A stretch of 6,501 nucleotides of DNA from NCBI GenBank assembly GCA_029946045.1, contig JAQSDS010000085.1, positions 1 through 6,501 of the forward strand. Reading direction: 5' to 3'. The translations under genes and the position numbers were made by a program. Below the pieces are notes generated by a model. That model saw only the letters and a program-made list of their open reading frames with translations. It searched no databases and was not told the origin of the DNA. The DNA comes from Rhodoferax sp. (GTDB lineage: Bacteria; Pseudomonadota; Gammaproteobacteria; Burkholderiales; Burkholderiaceae_C). This document shows, one piece after another, positions 1-5,358 of this stretch. Position 1 is the first letter of the stretch, and each line of letters starts with the position of its first letter.

Positions 1-1
1 C

Positions 2-1474
2 GACGCAGCGGCCAAAACCAGCATTCGCGCCGAACTCTCGACCGTCTCGGTGTCCGCAGGTGGCCAAAACGATACCCGGGTGAACTTCGTCGCCAAGGGA
101 AAATTCAAAGACCTGCCGCTTGTCGCCAAGGGCTCTGGAGATTCGGTGCTGGCCCTGCTTGATGACAGCACATCCTATGGCCTGAGCCTGGACACGACCC
201 TGGGACAAACCCGCATTCAGGCTGAGGGTCACGTCACCAGCCTGATGAAGTTCAGTGCCATTGACATGCAGTTGGCGCTCAGCGGCGACAACCTGAACCA
301 GTTGGTGATTCTGACCGGCATCGCCCTGCCCGCCACGCGGGACTATGTTGCCCAAGGGCATTTGGTGCGCCAGGGCAACACGCTGCGCTACGAGGCCTTC
401 TCGGGGCGGGTAGGCAGCAGCGACCTAAGCGGCTGGTGGCAGGTCAAGACAGGCGGCAAACGTCCTTTGTTAAGCGCTGATCTGGTCTCGAAGCAACTCA
501 CCCTGGAAGACCTGGGCCCAGTTGTTGGTGCACGCACCGGAAAATTAAAAGCAGCGATCAAGGCCGTTGAAAAAACCGGCGCGGCCGGTGCCGTGACACC
601 CGCCTCCAAACGCGTCATGCCGGATTTGCCCTTCCAATTTTCGAATTGGGATTCTGTGGATGCCGAGGTCAAGTTCAGTGCCCAATCGATACGGAAAGCC
701 AGTTACATGCCACTCGAGGCGCTCAGCACCCAGTTGAGCCTGAAAGATTCGGTGCTGACGCTGGACCCGTTGCAGTTTGGCGTGGCGGGTGGCCAACTGT
801 TGGCTGCCATCACGCTAGACGGCCGTCACAACCCGATTCAGGCCAAGGCTCAGCTCCAACTCAAACGACTGGCGCTGGCCAAGTTGCTGCCAGCCGAACA
901 AAAAGGCATGGCCAGCACCAGCCAGATCGGTGGCCAGATCAAACTCGCCGGCAGTGGTAACTCGGTGGGCAGCATGCTGGCCCATGCCAATGGCTCGGTG
1001 GCACTGCTGGTGTCGGGCGGCCAGATCAGCCAGATGGTGATGGAAAAGGCCGGCTTGCACTTATGGGAAATATTCCGGCTGACGTTGACGGGGGACAAAC
1101 AAATCAAGCTGCGCTGCGCCGTGGCCAACTTTGATGTCAAGGCCGGCGACATGCAGACCAACACCTTGCTGCTCGACACCGAAGTGACCACGCTGCTGGG
1201 CACCGGCCACATCGACCTGGCGCAGGAAAAGCTGGACTTGACCCTGACACAAAAAACCAAGAACACCAGCCCGCTGTCCTTGCGCAGCCCGATCCACATC
1301 ACAGGCAATTTTGCCAAGCCCATCATCCGGGTGGACCAGACCCGTATGGCGGCACGTGCCCTGGGCGCGCTGGCGCTTGGCGTCATCAACCCGCTGCTGG
1401 CGCTGATCCCGCTGGTCGATGCCGGACCGGGGCAGGACAGCGACTGTGTGCCATGGCTACAGGGGAAAAAATGA
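2..1474 (+). CDS. AsmA family protein, C-terminal part (5' end outside window)
   Basis: The frame is open from base 2, so the gene starts upstream; 490 residues are visible. The last ~115 residues (from about residue 375) carry the typical AsmA C-terminal region: a segment reading VKAGDMQTNTLLLDTE, then a GTGHIDLAQEKLDL strand pair, then SPIHITGNFAKP, and a hydrophobic ALGALALGVINPLLALIPL tail ending in a GPGQDSDC motif. The rest is beta-rich, with a Lys/Ala/Pro-rich linker near residues 180-215. AsmA-like proteins are inner-membrane-anchored, mostly periplasmic beta-groove proteins; E. coli relatives (TamB, YhdP, YdbH) are implied in phospholipid transport to the outer membrane. The family is usually about 600-700 residues or longer, so the N-terminal membrane anchor and first part are missing here. 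The stop overlaps the start of the downstream phospholipase D-like gene (ATGA), suggesting translational coupling. Family assignment is fairly firm; the exact substrate is unknown. Confidence 0.85.
   Translation, partial: DAAAKTSIRAELSTVSVSAGGQNDTRVNFVAKGKFKDLPLVAKGSGDSVLALLDDSTSYGLSLDTTLGQTRIQAEGHVTSLMKFSAIDMQLALSGDNLNQLVILTGIALPATRDYVAQGHLVRQGNTLRYEAFSGRVGSSDLSGWWQVKTGGKRPLLSADLVSKQLTLEDLGPVVGARTGKLKAAIKAVEKTGAAGAVTPASKRVMPDLPFQFSNWDSVDAEVKFSAQSIRKASYMPLEALSTQLSLKDSVLTLDPLQFGVAGGQLLAAITLDGRHNPIQAKAQLQLKRLALAKLLPAEQKGMASTSQIGGQIKLAGSGNSVGSMLAHANGSVALLVSGGQISQMVMEKAGLHLWEIFRLTLTGDKQIKLRCAVANFDVKAGDMQTNTLLLDTEVTTLLGTGHIDLAQEKLDLTLTQKTKNTSPLSLRSPIHITGNFAKPIIRVDQTRMAARALGALALGVINPLLALIPLVDAGPGQDSDCVPWLQGKK
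1461..1466 (+). promoter_or_regulatory. Ribosome binding site inside the end of the AsmA gene
   Basis: AGGGGA lies 4 bases before the ATG at 1471 and 7 bases before the ATG at 1474. It decides against the earlier in-frame ATG at 1453, which would add six residues in front of the signal peptide and has no comparable site. The site sits within AsmA coding sequence, as expected for coupled genes. Confidence 0.6.
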
Positions 1475-2859
1475 TGCTGAAAATTCTCAACCAATGGTTG
1501 CTGATGCTGCTGGCGGGTTTAGGTGCCGTGGGTTGTGCCAGCTTGCCCGACACCGATGCCCTGATTGCGCGGCACAGCGCGCAGCAAGCCAACTTTGAGA
1601 CCGTTCGCGGTCCCGTTTCGGCCAAAAGAAATGCCGCCATCCTGGCCGAGCTGCAACGCAAGTCGGGCGACCTCGACATGCTGGACAAACAAATGGCGCT
1701 GGAGCAGGCCATCAGCGACAGCCCGCTCATTCTGGGCAACAAGGTCAGCTTGCTGCAGGACGGTGCTGCCACCTACGCCGCCATGTTTGGCGCCATCCGT
1801 CAGGCCAAAAACCACATCAATCTGGAAACCTACATCATCGAAGCGGATGCCACCGGCGATGAATTTTCAGATTTATTGCTGCAAGCCCAGGCGCGTGGCG
1901 TGCAGGTCAACCTGATCTATGACAGCGTGGGCGCCATCAACACCCCGAAGACGTTTTTCGAGCGCCTCTCGAAAGCCGGCATGGCCGTGCTGGAGTTCAA
2001 CCCCGTCAACCCTTTGAGTGCCAAGGGACCCTGGCAAATTTACAACCGGGATCACCGCAAGCTGCTCATCGTCGACGGCCGTTCGGTGATTCTGGGCGGC
2101 ATCAACATCAGCAATGTCTACGCCTCGGGGTCGGTGCTCAAGGGCAGCAGAAAGCCCCCGCCTGAAGGTGTGGTGTGGCGCGACACCGACCTGCAAATTG
2201 AAGGCCCGGTGGTGGCGGAGTTCCAGAAGCTGTTCTTGCAAACCTGGGAAAAGCAAAAAGGCCCGGCACTGGCGGACAAAAATTATTTCCCCAAAATCAC
2301 AGTGCAGGGCAAGGACATTGTGCGCGCCATTGGCAGCACGCCCGACGACCCCTACAGCCTGATCTACCTGACGCTGATCTCGGCCATTGGCAATGCCGAA
2401 AAGTACGTGCACCTGACCAACGCCTACTTTGTCCCCGACCCACAATTGCTGAAGGCGCTTACCGATGCTGCCGCGCGCGGCGTCCAGGTGCAACTGATTT
2501 TGCCCAGCCACTCGGACTCCGAGCTGGTGTTTCATGCCGGGCGTGCCCATTACGCCAGCCTGCTGGCGGGTGGCGTGCAAATCTATGAACGCCAGGGCGC
2601 CCTGCTGCACGCCAAAACCGCGGTCATTGACGGCGTCTGGTCCACCGTGGGCTCCACCAACCTGGACTGGCGCAGCTTTCTGGACAACGACGAAGTCAAT
2701 GCGGTGGTTTTGGGGCGCGAATTTGCCCTCCAGATGCAGGCCATGCACCAACAAGACCTGGACGCCTCGCAGCGCATCGAGCCGCAAGCCTGGGCCCATC
2801 GACCCTTGCAATTCAAGCTCAAGGAGTGGCTGGCGCAGCACTGGGGGCGTTTGCTGTAG
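1471..2859 (+). CDS. Phospholipase D/cardiolipin synthase-like lipoprotein
   Basis: 462 residues with two complete phospholipase D (HKD) motifs: H195-x-K197-x4-D202 followed by GGINIS (209-214), and H380-x-K382-x4-D387 followed by GSTN (394-397). Two HKD motifs in one chain form one active site, and the layout matches bacterial cardiolipin synthases of the ClsB/ClsC type, which move phosphatidyl groups between phospholipids. The N-terminus is a lipoprotein signal: a Lys, a hydrophobic stretch, then AVG-C with Cys22 as the likely lipidated residue; Ala follows it, not Asp, so outer-membrane sorting is plausible. The predicted active site is therefore periplasmic, facing a membrane surface. Start choice: ATG 1471 (4-base overlap with the AsmA stop) or ATG 1474 (1-base overlap) both fit the AGGGGA site; ATG 1453 is less likely. 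It could be a phospholipase or another phosphodiesterase rather than a cardiolipin synthase; the sequence alone does not settle this. Confidence 0.88.
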   Translation: MMLKILNQWLLMLLAGLGAVGCASLPDTDALIARHSAQQANFETVRGPVSAKRNAAILAELQRKSGDLDMLDKQMALEQAISDSPLILGNKVSLLQDGAATYAAMFGAIRQAKNHINLETYIIEADATGDEFSDLLLQAQARGVQVNLIYDSVGAINTPKTFFERLSKAGMAVLEFNPVNPLSAKGPWQIYNRDHRKLLIVDGRSVILGGINISNVYASGSVLKGSRKPPPEGVVWRDTDLQIEGPVVAEFQKLFLQTWEKQKGPALADKNYFPKITVQGKDIVRAIGSTPDDPYSLIYLTLISAIGNAEKYVHLTNAYFVPDPQLLKALTDAAARGVQVQLILPSHSDSELVFHAGRAHYASLLAGGVQIYERQGALLHAKTAVIDGVWSTVGSTNLDWRSFLDNDEVNAVVLGREFALQMQAMHQQDLDASQRIEPQAWAHRPLQFKLKEWLAQHWGRLL

Positions 2860-2966
2860 CTGGCAAGTCAGGCTTGCGCAAAGACCTTTCCAGCTGCGTT
2901 CGCTATCGCACAGAAAAAATGCCGTCATTCAGCGACAGTGGCATGTCTTTCAACGATTTATCCACT

Positions 2967-2970
2967 GGAG
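2967..2970 (+). promoter_or_regulatory. Ribosome binding site of the glycine-zipper lipoprotein gene
   Basis: GGAG lies 7 bases before the ATG at 2978 but only 1 base before the ATG at 2972. The spacing favours 2978 as the start. The 118-base gap after the PLD gene shows no convincing promoter boxes; it has weak inverted repeats (2863-2877 and 2919-2944) but no T run. Confidence 0.55.
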
Positions 2971-2977
2971 TATGAAA

Positions 2978-3475
2978 ATGAACAACTTGAACAACTTGAA
3001 CAACTTGAACAACTTGAACAAATTGACAGCGCTTGCCGCTGTGGTGGGCACCCTGATACTCGGCGGCTGCGCCAACACGACCCCACTCAACAACACCAAC
3101 ATGGGCACAAGCTACCCGCAGCAGAACACCAGCAGCTATACGCAGTATGGCGTGGTGCAGTCCATTGCGCTGGTGCAACAGGGCGGCCCCAGCATTGGTG
3201 CGGGCACCATTGCCGGCGCCGTGGTGGGTGGCATTCTTGGCCACCAGGTGGGCAGTGGTTCAGGTAACACTGCCGCCACCGTTCTCGGCGCAGCAGGCGG
3301 TGCTTATGCCGGCCATGAGCTGGAAAAGCGCAACCAGACCCAACAAGGCAATGTGTACCAACTGTCCATTCGCCTGAACAATGGCAGCTACCAAACGCTA
3401 ACCCAGACCACCAACAATGACATCCGGGTGGGTGACAGCGTGCGCATCGACAACGGTGTGGCACAGCGTTACTGA
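2978..3475 (+). CDS. Glycine-zipper 2TM outer membrane lipoprotein (17 kDa antigen/SlyB-like)
   Basis: 165 residues. The signal peptide has an Asn/Leu-rich start (NNL repeated), one Lys, a hydrophobic core and the lipobox LGG-C with Cys31 lipidated; Ala at the next position fits outer-membrane sorting. After a Thr/Asn/Gln-rich linker comes a textbook glycine zipper: Gly at 76, 80, 84, 88 and 92, then a second helix with Gly at 104, 108 and 112, matching the glycine-zipper 2TM/Rick_17kDa_Anti family (PF05433). A short C-terminal domain (about 120-165) is polar and beta-like, ending in RVGDSVRIDNG. Members are small envelope lipoproteins thought to affect outer membrane integrity; the precise role is unknown. 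If ATG 2972 is used instead, the protein gains Met-Lys, giving a more standard positively charged n-region, but the ribosome site spacing is then poor. Same strand as the AsmA/PLD pair; joint transcription is possible but unproven. Confidence 0.87.
   Translation: MNNLNNLNNLNNLNKLTALAAVVGTLILGGCANTTPLNNTNMGTSYPQQNTSSYTQYGVVQSIALVQQGGPSIGAGTIAGAVVGGILGHQVGSGSGNTAATVLGAAGGAYAGHELEKRNQTQQGNVYQLSIRLNNGSYQTLTQTTNNDIRVGDSVRIDNGVAQRY
2981..3025 (+). repeat. 9-base tandem repeat (AACAACTTG) in a signal peptide
   Basis: Four perfect copies of AACAACTTG run from 2981 to 3016, followed by a fifth with one change (AACAAATTG, 3017-3025). Being in frame, it encodes Asn-Asn-Leu four times and then Asn-Lys-Leu, forming the n-region of the lipoprotein signal peptide. 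Copy-number change by slippage would shorten or lengthen this region without breaking the frame. Confidence 0.95.
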
Positions 3476-3477
3476 GA

Positions 3478-3527
3478 CCTTGTGGGTCAGACCACTCGCA
3501 AAGCGACGTGCTCTGACCCCAACTGAT
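3478..3527. repeat. Palindromic repeat, copy 1 (long hairpin)
   Basis: A 50-base unit that is 49/50 identical to the copy at 3531-3580. It folds as follows: GGGTCAGA (3484-3491) pairs with TCTGACCC (3512-3519); after a C-C mismatch, CAC (3493-3495) pairs with GTG (3508-3510); after a bulged C (3507), TCGC (3496-3499) pairs with GCGA (3503-3506) around an AAA loop. TTG (3480-3482) can also pair with CAA (3520-3522) if T3483 is bulged. It lies directly after the lipoprotein stop codon. There is no T run, so it is not a classical intrinsic terminator, but it may stop or stabilise transcripts from either side. It looks like a REP-type dispersed element; that is inference. Confidence 0.85.
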
Positions 3528-3530
3528 CAA

Positions 3531-3580
3531 CCTTGCGGGTCAGACCACTCGCAAAGCGACGTGCTCTGACCCCAACTGAT
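3531..3580. repeat. Palindromic repeat, copy 2 (long hairpin)
   Basis: Second copy in the same orientation, 53 bases after the first, separated by CAA. The same stem forms between 3537-3544 and 3565-3572, with the inner arms and AAA loop shifted by 53. The only difference from copy 1 is C3536 in place of T3483, a base that is unpaired in the predicted fold. The copy ends one base before the stop codon of the Crp/Fnr-like gene on the opposite strand. Confidence 0.85.
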
Positions 3581-3581
3581 T

Positions 3582-4304
3582 TCACTGCCTTAAACGCACA
3601 TCACTGAGCAGGCGGTTGAGTTCCTTCTTCACCACCCCATAACATTCGCAGGCGTTCGACTCCAGGCCGGCCCGGTCGAGCACACCAATGTGGCCGCGGC
3701 GGTAGCGGATATAGCCCAGGCTTTGCAAGTGCCCGGCAGCCTCGGTGACGCTTTCGCGGCGCACACCCAGCATGCTGGCCACCAACTCCTGTGTCATCAC
3801 CAGTTCCCGCTCAGGCAAGCGATCCAGCGTCAGCAACAACCAGCGGCAGAGTTGCTGTTCGACAGAATGGTGGCGATTGCAAGCGGCTGTCTGGGCCATT
3901 TGCGTCATCAGGGCCTGGGTGTAGCGCAGCAGCAGTTGCTGCAAGGGCCCGGCCTCATCAAACGCCTTTTTCAAGAGATGGCGCTCCAGCCGATAAGCGT
4001 GGCCTGCGGTTTGCACCACCGCCGAGCTGGAGGTAGTGTCACCGCCCATGAACAGCGAAATTCCCACTACGCCTTCGTTCCCCACACCGGCGGTTTCGGC
4101 GGACGCGCCAGATTCGGTGACATAGTGCAGCGAGACGATGGAGGTGGTTGGAAAGTAGGCATGGCGCATCTGCGTGCCGGGGTCGTAGAGCATTTGGCCA
4201 ATGGCCAGCGGTACCAGTTCCAGGTCGGCCGCCAGGGCGTCAAAGTCCCGGGTCGGCAAAGCCGCCAGCAGATGGTTCTGATTGGGGTTGTGTAGCAATG
4301 ACAT
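3582..4304 (-). CDS. Crp/Fnr family transcriptional regulator
   Basis: 240 residues, a normal length for the family. Residues ~10-120 form the cyclic-nucleotide-binding-type beta barrel; a long dimerisation helix follows (~115-142). Residues ~165-208 are the C-terminal winged helix-turn-helix, with LVASMLGVRRES as the helix-turn and SVTEAAGHL as the recognition helix, then LGYIRYRRGHI as the wing. The phosphate-binding cassette region (GISLFMGGDTTSSSAVVQTA, 81-100) lacks the Glu/Arg pattern of cAMP-binding CRP, and there is no N-terminal cysteine cluster like FNR's (Cys only at 142, 153, 219 and 221). The ligand is therefore unknown and it may be ligand-independent or respond otherwise. It starts 16 bases after the stop of the response regulator gene, with a weak AGGG site 6 bases before the ATG; the two probably form one operon. 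Target genes are not evident. Confidence 0.88.
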   Translation of the reverse strand: MSLLHNPNQNHLLAALPTRDFDALAADLELVPLAIGQMLYDPGTQMRHAYFPTTSIVSLHYVTESGASAETAGVGNEGVVGISLFMGGDTTSSSAVVQTAGHAYRLERHLLKKAFDEAGPLQQLLLRYTQALMTQMAQTAACNRHHSVEQQLCRWLLLTLDRLPERELVMTQELVASMLGVRRESVTEAAGHLQSLGYIRYRRGHIGVLDRAGLESNACECYGVVKKELNRLLSDVRLRQ

Positions 4305-4320
4305 GGGTGGCCCTGTGTTT

Positions 4321-5145
4321 TTATTTAAGCTTGGAGGTCAGCTCTACCCCAATGCCGCGGTAGCCAATAAATCGGCTGTTGCTGTTGAACATGGGCTCAC
4401 CGCTCACCTGAAAGCTTTGACCACTGCCGTCTGCATTGACACGGTGGAAAACAAAGTCCAGAAACGGCTTGCGGTCGGCAATGGTGGCACGCAATTTGGC
4501 GCGCTCTTGCTCGTTCCAGCCAGTCACCGGGGCAGCACTTTTTTCGCCACTGAGCGGCGCCACCTGAATGCCAAGCATCTCCAACACTGGGCCCGACACC
4601 TTGCTGAACTGGCCGTTTTCATCCTGCTCCCAGTACCAGTCCGAGGCCAGCTCGGTCAGGCTGCGGTAGCGCGCCTCGCTCTCGCGCAGCTCGGCGGTGC
4701 GCTCGGCCACGGTGGCTTCGAGCTGCCGGTTGTAGTCGGCGAGCTTGCGGTACAGCAAGCGCACTTCGAGCATGTTGTGGATGCGCGTTTTCACCTCGAC
4801 CAGGTCAAACGGCTTGCTGATGAAGTCCTTGGCACCGGCCGCCAGGGCGCGCAGTTTGTGGCCCGGCTGGGCGGTCAGCACAATCACCGGCAGGTAGTCA
4901 TCGGTGGCATTGGTCTTGAGACCTTCCATGACCTGAAAGCCGTCCATACCCGGCATTTGCAGGTCAAGCAGGATCAGGTCATAGCTGTTTTTGCGGTGCA
5001 GCGCACACACCTCCTCGGGCTTCATGGTGGAAGTGAGCTTGGTGTAGCCGGCATCAGCCAGCACTTGCTCCAGCAATTGCACATTGGCCGGCTGATCGTC
5101 CACGATCAGGATGCTGGCTTGATGAATGGCGACGGTCATGGGCAT
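4321..5145 (-). CDS. Response regulator receiver with PAS sensor domain, no output domain
   Basis: 274 residues from the chosen start. Receiver domain, residues ~10-125: acidic pair D16-D17, phosphoacceptor D61 in LILLDLQMPGMDG, T91 in VLTA, and K111 in ISKPFD; all key residues are present, so phosphorylation is likely. A coiled-coil linker (~125-160, NRQLEATVAERTAELRESEA) leads into a PAS domain (~160-270) starting with RYRSLTELASDWYWEQDENG. The protein ends right after PAS; no HisKA/ATPase, GGDEF, EAL or DNA-binding domain follows. The start at 5145 is chosen because AAGGA lies 7 bases upstream; in-frame ATGs at 5169 and 5271 would extend it but lack a good site, and the extra residues look non-conserved. 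It probably works by protein-protein contact, perhaps with a kinase elsewhere or with the co-transcribed Crp/Fnr-like regulator; that link is inference. Confidence 0.87.
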   Translation of the reverse strand: MPMTVAIHQASILIVDDQPANVQLLEQVLADAGYTKLTSTMKPEEVCALHRKNSYDLILLDLQMPGMDGFQVMEGLKTNATDDYLPVIVLTAQPGHKLRALAAGAKDFISKPFDLVEVKTRIHNMLEVRLLYRKLADYNRQLEATVAERTAELRESEARYRSLTELASDWYWEQDENGQFSKVSGPVLEMLGIQVAPLSGEKSAAPVTGWNEQERAKLRATIADRKPFLDFVFHRVNADGSGQSFQVSGEPMFNSNSRFIGYRGIGVELTSKLK

Positions 5146-5152
5146 GGTCTTT

Positions 5153-5157
5153 TCCTT
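5153..5157 (-). promoter_or_regulatory. Ribosome binding site deciding the response regulator start
   Basis: On the minus strand AAGGA lies 7 bases before the ATG at 5145, an ideal spacing. The alternative ATG at 5169 has no good Shine-Dalgarno match at a suitable distance. Confidence 0.65.
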
Positions 5158-5286
5158 GTTGTCTGACATCGATTGGAACAGTGTTTTCCGAAGCTGGCAT
5201 GGTGCCAGACTGCTCTGCGCTGATCGGTGCGCCAGCACACATAGGCTTTCCAGGCGGCAACTTCTTGGCATGGACCGATGGCGTCA

Positions 5287-5300
5287 TTGCGCAATATCAA
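5287..5300. promoter_or_regulatory. Candidate FNR/CRP-family operator in the divergent intergenic region
   Basis: The plus strand reads TTGCGCAATATCAA. Compared with the FNR-type consensus TTGAT-N4-ATCAA, 8 of 10 defined positions match: the right half is perfect and the left is 3 of 5. It overlaps a perfect 10-base palindrome ATTGCGCAAT (5286-5295). It lies about 140 bases upstream of the response regulator start and about 60 bases upstream of the Lon-related gene start, in a 213-base gap where promoters for both must lie. I could not place convincing -35/-10 boxes. It may be chance. Confidence 0.3.
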
Positions 5301-5347
5301 GTCATGTCTTGCGAATCTGGTAAAAACTGGCATCTGCACCATCTCCT

Positions 5348-5351
5348 GGAG
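5348..5351 (+). promoter_or_regulatory. Ribosome binding site of the Lon-related protease gene
   Basis: GGAG lies 7 bases before the ATG at 5359. This supports the start, which also begins the conserved-looking N-terminus of the protein. Confidence 0.6.
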
Positions 5352-5358
5352 CAGCAGC

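Noticed and set aside
850..1494. Minus-strand reading frame (214 codons) opposite the AsmA C-terminus
   Set aside because: The conserved AsmA C-terminal motifs are on the plus strand; the antisense product is Ser/Ala-rich without a domain.
2858..2895. Terminator-like inverted repeats after the PLD gene (AGCTG/CAGCT around GCAAG/CTTGC)
   Set aside because: The stems are only 5 bp, the spacing is loose and no T run follows; not convincing as a terminator.
1873..2928. Long minus-strand reading frame (351 codons) opposite the PLD gene
   Set aside because: The plus strand encodes both intact HKD motifs and a lipoprotein signal; the antisense product shows no recognisable domain and arises from GC-rich codon bias.
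3478..3580. Integron attC sites or a short CRISPR array
   Set aside because: The copies lack the paired GTTRRRY/RYYYAAC ends of attC, no integrase or cassette is present, and two units with a 3-base gap leave no room for CRISPR spacers.
4282..5166. Plus-strand reading frame (294 codons) opposite the response regulator
   Set aside because: The minus strand encodes a complete receiver and PAS domain with all key residues and a good ribosome site; the plus-strand product resembles no family.
5146..5271. N-terminal extension of the response regulator to ATG 5271
   Set aside because: The extra 42 residues look unlike a receiver start, there is no ribosome site there, and AAGGA before 5145 is ideal.
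5287..5326. Sigma-70 promoter using TTGCGC and TAAAAA before the Lon-related gene
   Set aside because: The spacing between the boxes is far from 17 bases and no other pair fits well, so no promoter is called.
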